This document shows positions 26,820 through 38,054 of a stretch of 64,000 nucleotides of DNA, in pieces. Positions within the stretch are counted from its first letter, which is position 1; every line of letters starts with the position of its first letter. Under the pieces are notes generated by a model. It saw only the letters and a program-made list of their open reading frames with translations, ran no database searches and was not told the origin of the DNA. This DNA comes from Azospirillum lipoferum 4B (GTDB taxonomy: Bacteria; Pseudomonadota; Alphaproteobacteria; Azospirillales; Azospirillaceae), in contig NC_016585.1 of assembly GCF_000283655.1 (NCBI RefSeq), positions 253,001-317,000 of the forward strand, in the 5' to 3' direction. The position numbers were made by a program, and so were the translations under genes.

Positions 26820-26922
26820 GCCCCCACCCCGACCCTCCCCCGCTTCGCGGGAGAGGGTGCCTTTTGCGAAGCGGCGACAGTCCCCTCCACCGCCGAAGGC
26901 GGGGGAGGGTTAGGGAGGGGGC
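26820..26922. repeat. Intergenic palindromic repeat, copy 2 (inverted relative to copy 1)
   Basis: This ~103-bp element starts GCCCCCACCCC and ends AGGGAGGGGGC. Its core GCGAAGCGGCGACAGTCCCC is the reverse complement of the copy 1 core, so it lies in the opposite orientation. It sits between convergent phaZ1 and eno. Confidence 0.85.
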
Positions 26923-26948
26923 AATCGAAGCCCACACTCCAGCCAATA

Positions 26949-26986
26949 AAAAAGCCCCTCTCCGGCAACCCGGAGAGGGGCTTTTT
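26949..26986. terminator. Bidirectional terminator between phaZ1 and eno
   Basis: A perfect 17-bp stem (AAAAAGCCCCTCTCCGG with its complement at 26970-26986) has a 4-nt loop, with A-run and T-run ends. It serves both convergent genes. Confidence 0.95.
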
Positions 26987-26999
26987 CAACTTACCGCAC

Positions 27000-28424
<1,425 letters not shown>

Positions 28425-29207
28425 TCAGAGGAAACCCTCCACCAGGGCCGCGAATTCGGCCGGACGTTCGGCATGCAGCCAATGGCCGACCCCCTCGATC
28501 ATGCGGATTTCCGCCTTGGGGAAATGGCGGCGGATGGCGTCGTGATGCTCCGGCCGGATGTAGTCGGAGGCGCCGCCGCCGATGAACAGGGCAGGGCCGT
28601 CATAGCGGGCACCGGCGAAATCGGGGAAGCCGATCAGCCCCTCCATGTTCGCGCCGATGGAATCGAGGTTGATCCGCCAGGAGAAGACGCCGTTCTCCAG
28701 CACCAGATTCTGCATCAGGAAGGAGCGCAGCGGCGCTTCCGGCACGGCGTCGGCCAGCTGGGCCTCGACCTCCGGGCGGCGGGTGACGCCTTCCAGCTTC
28801 GCGTCCTTCATCGCGGCGACATAGGGGGCGTGGGTGTGGGTGTAGGCGACGGGGGCGATGTCGGCCACCACCAGCCGCTCGACCCGGTCGGGATGGGCCA
28901 GCGCCAGCGCCATGGCGGCCTTGCCGCCCATCGAATGGCCGACCACCGTGGCGCGGGCGAATCCGCGGTCGTCCAGGAAGCGCAGCACGTCGTCCGCCAT
29001 CTCAGGATAGCTCATGCCCTCGGCCCAGGGTGCGCCGCCGTGGTTGCGCAGGTCCAGCGCATAGACCCGGTGCCTCTCGCCGAAGCGGCGGGCCAGCGTC
29101 TGCCAGTTGCGGGCCGAGCCGAACAGGCCGTGCAGAACCAGCATCGGCGTTCCGCCATTGGCTTCGCCGGCTTCCAGATAGGTCAGGGGGAGGGCTTGCT
29201 GCGGCAT
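28425..29207 (-). CDS. Alpha/beta hydrolase, YbfF-like esterase
   Basis: This 260-aa cytoplasmic esterase has LVLHGLFGSARNW (oxyanion region, about 23-35), the nucleophile elbow GHSMGG with S92, and the His in EGVGHWLHAERP near the C-terminus. Length and LDLRNHG fit the YbfF group, which hydrolyses short acyl esters. AAAGG lies upstream of the ATG. Divergent from murJ; physiological substrate unknown. Confidence 0.9.
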   Translation of the reverse strand: MPQQALPLTYLEAGEANGGTPMLVLHGLFGSARNWQTLARRFGERHRVYALDLRNHGGAPWAEGMSYPEMADDVLRFLDDRGFARATVVGHSMGGKAAMALALAHPDRVERLVVADIAPVAYTHTHAPYVAAMKDAKLEGVTRRPEVEAQLADAVPEAPLRSFLMQNLVLENGVFSWRINLDSIGANMEGLIGFPDFAGARYDGPALFIGGGASDYIRPEHHDAIRRHFPKAEIRMIEGVGHWLHAERPAEFAALVEGFL

Positions 29208-29339
29208 GTCTGGGGCCTTTGTCCGGTGAGGTCGGAGATGGGTTCTGGACGAATGCGGGCCGCGATCCTATGACGAACGCGGTCGCATCGCTAGGATGCC
29301 GCCGGGCATCATCCGCATCACAGAAGCGACTCTGCCATC

Positions 29340-30890
29340 GTGTTCCGTCATATCCTGTCCGTCGGCGGCCTGACCCTGGCCAGCCGGGTGCTCGGTTTCC
29401 TGCGCGACGTGCTGACCGCGGCGCTGCTCGGCGCCGGGCCGGTGGCCGACGCCTTCTTCGTCGCCTTCCGGCTGCCGAATCATTTCCGCGCCCTGTTCGC
29501 GGAGGGCGCCTTCAACTCCGCCTTCGTGCCGCTGTTCTCCGGCAAGCTGGTGCAGGACGGCGCAGCATCCGCCCGCCGCTTCGCCGACGAGGTGATGACC
29601 CTGCTGGTCATCGTGCAGCTGGTGCTGCTGCTGGCGGTTCTGGCCTTCATGCCGCAATTCATGACGGTCTTCGCCCCCGGCTTCGCCGACGACCCGGAGA
29701 AGTTCCGGCTGGCCGTGCTGTTCACCAGCATCACCTTCCCCTATCTGCTGCTGATCTCGCTGGTGTCGCTCTATGGCGGGGTGCTGAACAGCATGAGCCG
29801 CTTCGGCGCCGCCGCCGCCTCCCCCATCCTGATGAATCTGAGCCTGATCGCGGCCCTTGTGGTCGGCACGCCGCTGATGCCCAGCGCCGGCCACGCGCTG
29901 TCCTGGGGCGTTCTGGCCGCCGGCGTGGCGCAGTTCCTCTATCTGGCCTGGGATGCGCGGCGGGCGGGCATGACCTTGCGGCCGGTGATGCCGCGCCTGT
30001 CCACCGACGTAAAGCGCTTCCTGACGGTGCTGGGGCCGGCAGCGCTGGGATCCGGCCTGACGCAGATCAGCCTGTTCGCCGACACGCTGATCGCCTCGGC
30101 CCTGCCGACGGGGGCGGTGTCCTACCTCTATTATGCCGACCGGCTGAACCAGCTGCCGCTGGGGGTGATCGGCATCGCCGTGGGAACCGTTCTGCTTCCG
30201 GAAATGTCCAAGCGGATCAAGAGCGGTGACGAGGCCGGCGCGGTCGACAGCCAGAACCGCGCCATCGAGCTGTCGCTGGTGCTGACCCTGCCGGCGGCCA
30301 TCGCCTTCCTGGTGGCGGGGACGCCGATCCTGTCGGTGCTGTTCCAGCGCGGCGCCTTCGGTCCGTCGGACGCCGCCGCGTCGGCGCTCACCCTGCAGGC
30401 CTATGCGCTGGGCCTGCCGGCCTTCGTGGTGATCCGCAGTCTGGTCAACGGCTTCTACGCCCGCCAGGACACGGCGACGCCGGTGCGGGTGGCGCTGGTG
30501 GCGGTCGGCATCAACGTGGCGCTGAAGCTGGCGCTGATGGGGCCGCTGGCCCAGGTCGGGCTGGCGGTCGCCACCTCCGTCGGCGCCTGGGTGAATGCCG
30601 GCCTGCTGGCGCTGCTGCTGCACCGCCGCGGCCTGTTCCGAGCCGATGCGCGCCTGACCCGCAACCTGCCGCGCATGGTGATCGCAGCATCCGCCATGGC
30701 CGGCGCCCTGTGGCTGGCGACCGAACGGCTGGCGCCGTGGCTGGGTGCCACCGGGCTGTTCGAGCGGCTGGGCGGGCTGCTGGTGCTGGCGGTGGTCGGG
30801 CTGGCGGTCTATGCCGTCGCGGCCGTGCTGCTGGGGCTGGTGCGGCGCAGCGACCTCGGCCGTCTGCGCCGCCGTAGCACCAGGTCGTGA
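29340..30890 (+). CDS. murJ: Lipid II flippase MurJ
   Basis: This 516-aa integral membrane protein with about 14 hydrophobic segments moves lipid II across the inner membrane for peptidoglycan synthesis. The N-terminus LTLASRVLGFLRDVLTAALL and the segment LPNHFRALFAEGAFNSAFVP are MurJ/MviN hallmarks, as is VLFQRGAFGPSD. The start codon is GTG at 29340 with a weak ribosome site. It ends 1 bp from the convergent sulfurtransferase gene. Confidence 0.95.
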   Translation: MFRHILSVGGLTLASRVLGFLRDVLTAALLGAGPVADAFFVAFRLPNHFRALFAEGAFNSAFVPLFSGKLVQDGAASARRFADEVMTLLVIVQLVLLLAVLAFMPQFMTVFAPGFADDPEKFRLAVLFTSITFPYLLLISLVSLYGGVLNSMSRFGAAAASPILMNLSLIAALVVGTPLMPSAGHALSWGVLAAGVAQFLYLAWDARRAGMTLRPVMPRLSTDVKRFLTVLGPAALGSGLTQISLFADTLIASALPTGAVSYLYYADRLNQLPLGVIGIAVGTVLLPEMSKRIKSGDEAGAVDSQNRAIELSLVLTLPAAIAFLVAGTPILSVLFQRGAFGPSDAAASALTLQAYALGLPAFVVIRSLVNGFYARQDTATPVRVALVAVGINVALKLALMGPLAQVGLAVATSVGAWVNAGLLALLLHRRGLFRADARLTRNLPRMVIAASAMAGALWLATERLAPWLGATGLFERLGGLLVLAVVGLAVYAVAAVLLGLVRRSDLGRLRRRSTRS

Positions 30891-30891
30891 C

Positions 30892-31734
30892 TCAGCCCTC
30901 GCTCTGCAGCGGGCGGTCCGGATCGGCGCTCCATTCCGACATCGAGCCGTCATAGAGCCGGACCCCTGGAACGCCGGCGATTTCGCTCAGCGCGAACCAG
31001 GACACCGAGGCGAGGTGGCCGGTGTTGCAGAAGGTGATGGGCTGGTCCTGCAGCGGCAGCCCGGCTTGGTCGGCCATCGCCTTCACCGTCTCGGCCGAGG
31101 CGAAGCGATGCTCCGCCGCCGAGAAGAGCGGGGCGATGTCCAGGTTCACCGCGCCGGGGATGGTGCCGGCGGCGCGGGCCTGCGGGCTCTTGGCCTTGCC
31201 GGCGAACTGCTCGGCGGAGCGGGCATCGTGCAGCGGCGTGCCGCCGGCCTTCACCGCCGCCTCGACGTCATCCAGCGTGGCGCGCAGGTCGTTGCGGGGA
31301 CGGGCGGTGAAGGTCGCCGGCTTGCGGTCCGCCGGCAGTGGATTCACCGCGCCGCCGGCCGCGGTCCAGGCGGCGAAACCGCCGTCCAGCACCGACACCG
31401 CGTCATGGCCCAGCATCTTGAAGGTCCAATAGACACGGGTGGCGTTGCCCATGTCCGACGCATTGGCGCCGGCGGCCACCAGAACCACATGGTCGCCGTT
31501 GCCGATGCCGAGACCGCCGATCAGCCCCTCCAGCACCGCCGGTTCAGGCAGCATCCCCGCCCCGCCGCCGACCACAGTCCGCCAGCCGGCCGTTGCGTAG
31601 TCGGAATGAACCGCTCCCGGAACGAAGCCGCCGCTGGGCGGGGTCCGTACGTCCAGGACGGCGATTCCTGGGCTGTCGAGCCGGCTTTTCAGCCAGGAAA
31701 TGTCCACAAGCGGAGAAATGCTGCTGTCGGTCAT
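30892..31734 (-). CDS. sseA: Thiosulfate/3-mercaptopyruvate sulfurtransferase (two rhodanese domains)
   Basis: This 280-aa protein has an inactive N-terminal rhodanese domain (about 1-125, LDVRTPPSGGFVPGAVH) and an active C-terminal one (about 150-275). The persulfide-forming Cys is C236 in FCNTGHLAS. The C-N-T-G-H loop differs from the CGSGVTA of classical mercaptopyruvate sulfurtransferases, so donor preference is uncertain. The start at 31734 (MTDSSISPLVD) is chosen from domain extent; a good ribosome site is not obvious. Convergent with murJ. Confidence 0.9.
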   Translation of the reverse strand: MTDSSISPLVDISWLKSRLDSPGIAVLDVRTPPSGGFVPGAVHSDYATAGWRTVVGGGAGMLPEPAVLEGLIGGLGIGNGDHVVLVAAGANASDMGNATRVYWTFKMLGHDAVSVLDGGFAAWTAAGGAVNPLPADRKPATFTARPRNDLRATLDDVEAAVKAGGTPLHDARSAEQFAGKAKSPQARAAGTIPGAVNLDIAPLFSAAEHRFASAETVKAMADQAGLPLQDQPITFCNTGHLASVSWFALSEIAGVPGVRLYDGSMSEWSADPDRPLQSEG

Positions 31735-31992
31735 CACGGCGAATCCGGTTCCGGTTGGTCGTTGCCCATGCGTTGCCTCAGTCGTTGCCTGACCGCAACG
31801 AATGGTCCTGCAGGCCGGCGATGCCCGCCGCGGCGGGCGGGCCGACAGTGTGGGCGAAGCGCCTGGGCGGGGAAAGCCCAATCTTGTCGCAAAGCCCGCC
31901 GGTCGGTGGCGTTGCCCGGCTACCCGGTCGGGGTGTAGAGTAGAACGTTCGTGTAATTGGCGCCCCTTTGCGGCGTGGGAGCTTGGACATCC

Positions 31993-32295
31993 ATGGCCAA
32001 CATCGACGACCTGCTCGGCGCGCCCGATCCCAACGACGGCGATGCCTCGTCCTTCGCCATCGGCGACGCACCGGTGGAGATCAAGGTCGTCATCGGCACC
32101 GCCATGCTGCGCGTCCGCGACCTGCTGAAGCTGGGCCGCGGCGCCGTCGTCGAACTCGACCGCCATCTGAAGGACCCGACCGACGTCTATGTCGAAGGCG
32201 TTCTGGTCGCCCGTGGCGAAGTGGCGATCATCGACGACAAGATCGGCGTCACCCTGACCGATTTCATCAAGTCCAGCCGCGAATGGAAGCGTTGA
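31993..32295 (+). CDS. fliN: FliN-type flagellar motor switch protein (orphan)
   Basis: This 100-aa protein consists of an acidic N-terminal segment (MANIDDLLGAPDPNDG) and one SpoA/surface-presentation domain (VEIKVVIGTAMLRVRDLLKLGRGAVVELD, then DVYVEGVLVARGEVAIIDDKIGV). These match FliN, the C-ring component that bears torque and CheY binding with FliM/FliG. It is short for FliN and has no flagellar genes beside it. GGAG lies about 12 bases upstream. It could be the only FliN of the cell or a second copy. Confidence 0.88.
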   Translation: MANIDDLLGAPDPNDGDASSFAIGDAPVEIKVVIGTAMLRVRDLLKLGRGAVVELDRHLKDPTDVYVEGVLVARGEVAIIDDKIGVTLTDFIKSSREWKR

Positions 32296-32452
32296 GCGCC
32301 GCGCTTCCACCTTGGCGATGCTTCATTCGGTAGCAGCCGCGCTCACGCTGGAGTCTTGACGGCGGGCGATGGCATCTGGTCTCGTTGTGCGCGGTCGCGG
32401 GATGTGCCGTCGCGGACGACGGCGCTCACCGGCCGGCCCGGAGAGCCAAGCC

Positions 32453-33712
32453 ATGCCCCACCAAGCGGTCTCCCCCTCCTCCTGCCTGCCGCGCCTCCAT
32501 TCGAACCCCCGCGCCGACCATGAACGGGCCTACGGCCCGTCCGAACGCGCGATCCTGAGCCGCGCCGCTTTCGAAGAGGCGATGGCGGAGATCGGCGCCT
32601 GGCCCGGCTATGCCCCGACGCCGCTGCGCTCCCTGCCGGGCCTGGCGCGGGAGGCCGGGATCGACCGGATTTGGTACAAGGATGAAAGCGCCCGCTTCGC
32701 CCTGGGCAGCTTCAAGGCGCTGGGCGGGGCGTACGCCGTGCTGCGGCTGCTGGCGCGGGAGGTGACGGCGCGGGTGCCGGGCGTGCCGGTGACGGCGCTC
32801 GATCTCGTCGTCGGCCGCTATGCCCGGGTGACGCGTACGCTGACCGTGACCACCGCGACCGACGGCAACCACGGCCGTTCGGTGGCCTGGGGGGCGCAGG
32901 TGTTCGGCTGCAACTGCGTGGTGTACGTGCCGGCCGCCTGCTCGCCCGGGCGCCGTGCGGCCATCGAGGCGTACGGGGCGCGGGTGGTGGTGATCGACGG
33001 GTCGTATGACGATGCGGTGCGCCGGGCTGCCGCCGATGCGGCCGAGCAGGGCTGGTTCGTCGTCTCCGACACCTCATACACCGGCTATATGGATGTCCCG
33101 CGCGACGTGATGCAGGGCTACACCGTGATGGTGGAGGAGGCGATCTCCCAGCTTCCCGCCAGCGAACGGCCGACCCATGTCTTCGTCCAGGGCGGCGTCG
33201 GCAGTCTGCCGGCGGCGGTCTGCGGCCATCTGTGGGAAAGCTGGGGCCGCCAGCGTCCGCGTTTCGTGGTGGTGGAGCCGCACAACGCCGACTGCCTGTA
33301 CCAGAGTGCCGTCGCCGGCCGGCCGATGCGGTCGGAGGGGGACCTGGACACGGTGATGGCCGGGCTGGCCTGCGGCGAGGTCTCGTTGCTGGCCTGGGCG
33401 ATCCTGGAACGTGGCGCCGATGATTTTCTGACGATTCCCGACGAGGGTGCCGTCACTGCCATGCGCAAGCTGGCGGAAGGCAAGCATGGCGGCCGGCCGA
33501 TCGTGGCGGGCGAGTCGGGTGTGGCCGGGCTGGCCGGGCTGCTCTGCGCCGCCGCGCATGAGGATGTGCGGCTCGCCCTCGGCCTCGCGCCCGACGCCCG
33601 CGTGCTGGTGTTCGGGACCGAGGGGGCGACCGATCCGGAGGTCTATGAGCGGATCGTCGGCCGCTCGCCGGAGATGGTGGCCGAAGACCCGGTCAGCGCA
33701 GCAGGTCGGTGA
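32453..33712 (+). CDS. dpaL: Diaminopropionate ammonia-lyase
   Basis: This 419-aa PLP enzyme of fold type II converts 2,3-diaminopropionate to pyruvate and two ammonia. The Schiff-base Lys is K88 in RFALGSFKALGG, close to the E. coli YgeX motif. TATDGNHGRSVAW carries the conserved catalytic Asp. VQGGVGSLPAAV is the phosphate-binding Gly loop, and AGESGVAGLAG is typical. GGAG lies eight bases before the start at 32453. The 3' end overlaps the convergent gene by 20 bp. Confidence 0.93.
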   Translation: MPHQAVSPSSCLPRLHSNPRADHERAYGPSERAILSRAAFEEAMAEIGAWPGYAPTPLRSLPGLAREAGIDRIWYKDESARFALGSFKALGGAYAVLRLLAREVTARVPGVPVTALDLVVGRYARVTRTLTVTTATDGNHGRSVAWGAQVFGCNCVVYVPAACSPGRRAAIEAYGARVVVIDGSYDDAVRRAAADAAEQGWFVVSDTSYTGYMDVPRDVMQGYTVMVEEAISQLPASERPTHVFVQGGVGSLPAAVCGHLWESWGRQRPRFVVVEPHNADCLYQSAVAGRPMRSEGDLDTVMAGLACGEVSLLAWAILERGADDFLTIPDEGAVTAMRKLAEGKHGGRPIVAGESGVAGLAGLLCAAAHEDVRLALGLAPDARVLVFGTEGATDPEVYERIVGRSPEMVAEDPVSAAGR

Positions 33713-34418
33713 CGATGTTGGCGCCGTCGGCGGTCAGGCGGTCGGCGGTCTCGCGGTAGTCACGGGCGCCGGAGAAGCCACCGGCCGCCGTCACCCGCTG
33801 GATCCAGGCCGGGGAGGCGCCCAGCGACACCAGCCGCTGCACCATCGCCTGGGTGGACCGCATGGTCATCCGGCCGTTCTCCGCCATGCGCGGGGCATGG
33901 ACCATGAACTCGGCACGCGGGGCCGCATAGCGGGGATAGCCGGCCAGATAGAGGCCGACGCACATGCTTTCGCAGGAGTCGCCGTCGCGCACCCGGGTTG
34001 CGACCGGGCGGCCGCCCTGACGCTCGGCCAGCACCGCGTCGATCATGCGATATCCCGCCGCCGTGAAGCCGCCGGGGCTCGACAGTTCGACCACCACCGG
34101 ATGGCGTGCAGGCAGGGCGTGCAGGGCATCGACGAAGCGGCGCTCCGCCCCCGGCGTGATGATGCCGTCCAACCGCAGGACCGTGGCCTCGCCCTGGTCG
34201 CTGCGCGACAGGATGGCGTCGGGGAATTCGGCAGAGGCCGGTGCGGCGGGCGCCGGGTTGACGGTCACCGGGGTGAGCGAGACGCTGGCCCGGTGAGTGG
34301 AGCTCGGCTGCGTGGCGGCCGGCTGCGTGGCGGCATGGCTGAACGCGGCGCCCGCCACCAGCAGCCCGCCCAGGGCCACACCGAACCCGATCTTCCGCCC
34401 CAGCGCCTGAACCGACAT
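33693..34418 (-). CDS. Periplasmic or membrane-anchored ClpP-like serine protease homologue
   Basis: This 241-aa protein has an N-terminal hydrophobic export segment (IGFGVALGGLLVAGAAF, about 13-29) followed by a ClpP/crotonase-fold domain. VELSSPGGFTAAGYRMID is the strand-helix of ClpP-like proteins. The Ser in DSCESMCVGLYLAG and the His in EFMVHAP align with the ClpP catalytic Ser and His, so it may be active. It differs from cytosolic ClpP in its export signal and Cys-flanked nucleophile. GGGGAGG sits just before the start at 34418. Substrate unknown. Confidence 0.8.
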   Translation of the reverse strand: MSVQALGRKIGFGVALGGLLVAGAAFSHAATQPAATQPSSTHRASVSLTPVTVNPAPAAPASAEFPDAILSRSDQGEATVLRLDGIITPGAERRFVDALHALPARHPVVVELSSPGGFTAAGYRMIDAVLAERQGGRPVATRVRDGDSCESMCVGLYLAGYPRYAAPRAEFMVHAPRMAENGRMTMRSTQAMVQRLVSLGASPAWIQRVTAAGGFSGARDYRETADRLTADGANIVTDLLR

Positions 34419-34649
34419 CACGACCTCCCCGCTCGACCCGTTCAGCGTGGCGGCCAAAGCTTGCCCGAGGGTTAACGGAGCGTCCGTGGCGGACTGCACA
34501 ATGGGGGTAGAAAAGCCGCAGCGCGATAAAGCGTGCGCGCGGGCGCAAAGGGCGTTAGAAGAAACAGGATTCCAAGGGTATGGCCGGGGCGCCCGTTATC
34601 GTGGCGGTCCACGGCCCGTCCCGTGCCGTGAACGTCGAAGAGCGGAACG

Positions 34650-36101
34650 ATGTCGTACATCCAGGGTGAAACGGGCGATTGGGAAGTGGTGATCGGGCTT
34701 GAGGTCCATGCCCAGGTGATTTCGAACGCGAAGCTGTTCTCCGGCTCCGCCACCGAATTCGGGGCCGCGCCGAACAGCCAGGTCAGCTTCGTCGACGCCG
34801 CTTTCCCCGGCATGCTGCCCGTCATCAACGAATATTGCGTCGAACAGGCGGTCCGCACGGGCCTGGGCCTGAAGGCGCAGATCAACCTGAACTCGGTCTT
34901 CGACCGCAAGAACTACTTCTACGCCGATCTGCCGCAGGGCTATCAGATCAGCCAGTTCCTGCAGCCGATCGTCGGCAAGGGCGAGATCGTGCTGGACCTG
35001 CCGGACGGCACCAGCCGCACGGTCGGCGTCACCCGCCTGCACCTGGAACAGGACGCCGGCAAGTCGCTGCACGACCAGCACCCGTCCAAGACCTACATCG
35101 ACCTGAACCGGTCGGGCGTGGCGCTGATGGAGATCGTGTCGGAACCCGACATGCGGAGCTCGGAGGAGGCGGGCGCCTATGTGCGCAAGCTGCGGTCTAT
35201 CCTGCGCTATCTCGGCACCTGCGACGGCAACATGGAGGAAGGCTCCATGCGCTGCGACGTCAATGTGTCGGTGCGCAAGCCGGGCGACCCCTTCGGCACC
35301 CGCTGCGAGATCAAGAACGTCAACTCGATCCGCTTCGTCATGCAGGCCATCGAGTATGAGGCGCGCCGCCAGATCGAGATCATCGAGGAAGGCGGCAAGA
35401 TCGACCAGGAGACCCGCCTGTGGGACACGACGAAGTTCGTGACCCGCTCCATGCGGTCGAAGGAAGAGGCGCACGACTACCGCTATTTCCCGGATCCCGA
35501 CCTGCTGCCGCTGGAACTCGATGCGGATTGGGTGGAGGACATCAAGAAGTCGCTGCCCGAACTGCCGGACGACAAGAAGGCCCGCTTCATCGAGGACTAC
35601 AAGCTGTCGGTCTATGACGCCGGCGTGCTGGTCTCGGAGAAGTCGAAAGCCGACTATTTCGAGGCGGTTGCCAAGGGCCGCGATCCCAAGCTGGCCTCCA
35701 ACTGGGTCACCGGCGAGCTGTTCGGCTATCTGAACAAGGCCGGCAAGGAGATCGAGGAGAGCCCGGTGTCGGCCGAGAATCTCGGCGGGCTGATCGACCT
35801 GATCGCCGACAACACCATCTCCGGCCGCATCGCCAAGGAAGTGTTCGAGACGATGTTCGAGACCGGCGAGAAGGCCGCCGACATCGTCGAGAAGAAGGGG
35901 CTGCGGCAGGTCACCGACACCAGCGCCATCGAGGGCTCGATCGACGCCGTCCTGGCCGCCAACCCCGACAAGGTGGCCGAATTCCGCAGCGGCAAGGACA
36001 AGCTGTTCGGCTTCTTCGTCGGTCAGGTGATGAAGGCGACGCAGGGCAAGGCCAACCCGGCGATGGTCAACGAAATCCTGACCAAGAAGCTGAAGGGGTA
36101 A
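34650..36101 (+). CDS. gatB: Asp-tRNA(Asn)/Glu-tRNA(Gln) amidotransferase subunit B
   Basis: This 483-aa kinase/amidotransferase subunit acts with GatA and GatC to amidate misacylated Glu-tRNA(Gln) or Asp-tRNA(Asn). Typical segments are [62 protein letters not shown] and the C-terminal YqeY-type helical domain ([11 protein letters not shown] to [10 protein letters not shown]). gatA and gatC are not adjacent in this window. A strong terminator follows. Confidence 0.98.
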   Translation: MSYIQGETGDWEVVIGLEVHAQVISNAKLFSGSATEFGAAPNSQVSFVDAAFPGMLPVINEYCVEQAVRTGLGLKAQINLNSVFDRKNYFYADLPQGYQISQFLQPIVGKGEIVLDLPDGTSRTVGVTRLHLEQDAGKSLHDQHPSKTYIDLNRSGVALMEIVSEPDMRSSEEAGAYVRKLRSILRYLGTCDGNMEEGSMRCDVNVSVRKPGDPFGTRCEIKNVNSIRFVMQAIEYEARRQIEIIEEGGKIDQETRLWDTTKFVTRSMRSKEEAHDYRYFPDPDLLPLELDADWVEDIKKSLPELPDDKKARFIEDYKLSVYDAGVLVSEKSKADYFEAVAKGRDPKLASNWVTGELFGYLNKAGKEIEESPVSAENLGGLIDLIADNTISGRIAKEVFETMFETGEKAADIVEKKGLRQVTDTSAIEGSIDAVLAANPDKVAEFRSGKDKLFGFFVGQVMKATQGKANPAMVNEILTKKLKG

Positions 36102-36144
36102 GCGCCCGCACCCGTTCGACGGACCGCAATCGCCCTACTGTCCG

Positions 36145-36180
36145 AAAGAAAGCCTCTCGCCCGTGTGAGAGGCTTTCTTT
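36145..36180 (+). terminator. Rho-independent terminator after gatB
   Basis: AAAGAAAGCCTCTC (36145-36158) pairs perfectly with 36167-36180 around an 8-nt loop, ending in a T-rich run. It is 43 bp past the gatB stop. Confidence 0.93.
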
Positions 36181-36266
36181 CTTGGGTGCCACGCCGCGAT
36201 GCGGCAAAGCCCCAGTTGAATTTTCCCGGTTGTTATCGCCACAGTGCTGGAAACGGCGGAGGTTCC

Positions 36267-38015
36267 ATGGCGGCAGAACCGGAGATGGTGGCGCTGGCGG
36301 GTATCGCCGTCGGCGGTCTTCTGGGGGTGCTGCTGGGCCTGTATGCCGGGCGCCGGTCCGCCCGCCGGAACGCCGCGCCAAAGCCGGCCATCCATGAACC
36401 GGACATCGGCGAACGGCTGGAGATGGCGCTGGAGGCGACCGGCGCTGCGGTGTGGGATGCCGATCTGGTGGCCGGCACCTGCTGGTGGTCGGACACCTTC
36501 CCGCGCATCCTGGGTTACCGCGCCCGGCCGCCGATGCCGCCGGATTTCTGGGAGAAGCGGCTGCACGCCGACGACCGCGAGCGGGTGCTGGCCCACATCG
36601 CCTCGCATCTGGCGGGGGAGACCACCAGCTACGCCTATTCCTATCGCTTGCGGCACGAAGGCGGCGGCTGGGTGTGGATCGCCGCCAAGGGCCGCGCCTT
36701 TCGCGACGAGACCGGCCGGGCGGTGCGCTATGCCGGCATCATGACCGACATCACCGAAGCCCGCCGGCAGGAGGAACGGCTGCGCGCCAGCGAGGAACGG
36801 CTGCTGAAGATCATGGAGGCGGCGCCCATCGCGGTCAACGTCACCACGCGCGACGGCCGCTGGCTGTTCTGCAATGCCCAATCCGTCCGGCTGATGGGGC
36901 GCGACCGGTCCGAGCTGATGCGTACGCCGGTGGCCGATCTCTATGCCGATCCTGCCGACCGTGACGCGCTGATCGCCCGATTCGACCGCGAAGGTCCCTT
37001 CCGCAATGCCGAAATCCGCTTCCGCCGGCCCGACGGCAGCGTCGTCTGGGTCCTGTCGTCCTGGAACAGCATCGAACTGGACGGTGAGGCGGCTCTACTG
37101 ACCTGGCTTTACGACATCACCGACCGCAAGGCCGCCGAGTCGGCGATGGTCCAGGCGCGGGAGGAGGCGGAACAGGCGCTTGCCGACCTGCGCGAGGCAC
37201 AGGAAAGCCTGATCCAGGCCGAAACGATGGCCTCGCTCGGCCAGCTGGTGGCGGGTGTCGCGCACGAGATCAACACGCCCATCGGCATCGGCCTGACGGC
37301 GGCCAGCCATATCGGCGAACAGGCGCAGATCCTGCGCGACCGCTTCACCGGCAACACGCTGCGCCGGTCGGACTTCCTGGAGTTCCTGGACGGGTTGAGC
37401 GAGAGCAGCCGCCTGCTGATGGCCAACATCGACCGCGCCGCCTCGCTGGTGCAGAGCTTCAAGCAGGTGGCGGTCGACCAGTCTTCCGGCGACCGGCGGG
37501 TGTTCGAGCTGGGCAGCTACATCCGCGAACTGCTGTTCTCGCTCCGTCCGCGGCTGAAGCGCACCAACCTGAAGGTGGCGGTGGAGTGCGACGACGAACT
37601 GACGATGGACAGCTTTCCCGGCGCGCTGGGGCAGGTGCTGACCAATCTGGTGATCAATGCCGTCGTCCATGCCTATGGCGACGGCGACCGGACGGGTGAC
37701 AAGCCGACCGGTACGATCAGGATCACTGCGCAGCCCGATGGAGCCGAGCGGGTGCGAATCGACTTCATCGACGACGGTGCCGGCATCGCGCCGGAGCATC
37801 TGTCGAAGGTGTTCGACCCCTTCTTCACCACCAAGCGGGGGCAGGGCGGTTCCGGTCTTGGCCTGCACATCGTGTTCAACACGGTCACCGGCCCGCTGGG
37901 CGGAACGGTGTCCGTCCAGTCCTGGCCGGGGCAGGGGACCCGCTTCACCATCCTTCTGCCCCGCGAAGCCCCGGCGGTTCAGCCGACGCCGGCCGAGGAA
38001 CCGGTACCGAGCTGA
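36267..38015 (+). CDS. PAS-domain sensor histidine kinase
   Basis: This 582-aa kinase has a short TM at about residues 10-27, two PAS/PAC domains (about 46-165 and 175-290, the first with GGWVWIAAKGRAFRDETG), a coiled coil (290-320) and a DHp helix with H333 in GVAHEINTPIG. The ATPase domain has N-box LVINAVVHAY, G1 DDGAGI and G2 GGSGLGLHIV. GGAGG lies five bases before the start at 36267. No response regulator gene is adjacent, so it is an orphan kinase; the signal is unknown. Confidence 0.94.
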   Translation: MAAEPEMVALAGIAVGGLLGVLLGLYAGRRSARRNAAPKPAIHEPDIGERLEMALEATGAAVWDADLVAGTCWWSDTFPRILGYRARPPMPPDFWEKRLHADDRERVLAHIASHLAGETTSYAYSYRLRHEGGGWVWIAAKGRAFRDETGRAVRYAGIMTDITEARRQEERLRASEERLLKIMEAAPIAVNVTTRDGRWLFCNAQSVRLMGRDRSELMRTPVADLYADPADRDALIARFDREGPFRNAEIRFRRPDGSVVWVLSSWNSIELDGEAALLTWLYDITDRKAAESAMVQAREEAEQALADLREAQESLIQAETMASLGQLVAGVAHEINTPIGIGLTAASHIGEQAQILRDRFTGNTLRRSDFLEFLDGLSESSRLLMANIDRAASLVQSFKQVAVDQSSGDRRVFELGSYIRELLFSLRPRLKRTNLKVAVECDDELTMDSFPGALGQVLTNLVINAVVHAYGDGDRTGDKPTGTIRITAQPDGAERVRIDFIDDGAGIAPEHLSKVFDPFFTTKRGQGGSGLGLHIVFNTVTGPLGGTVSVQSWPGQGTRFTILLPREAPAVQPTPAEEPVPS

Positions 38016-38054
38016 TCCGGCGGCAAAAGTCCGGTGGCCGGACGGGGAGACGGA

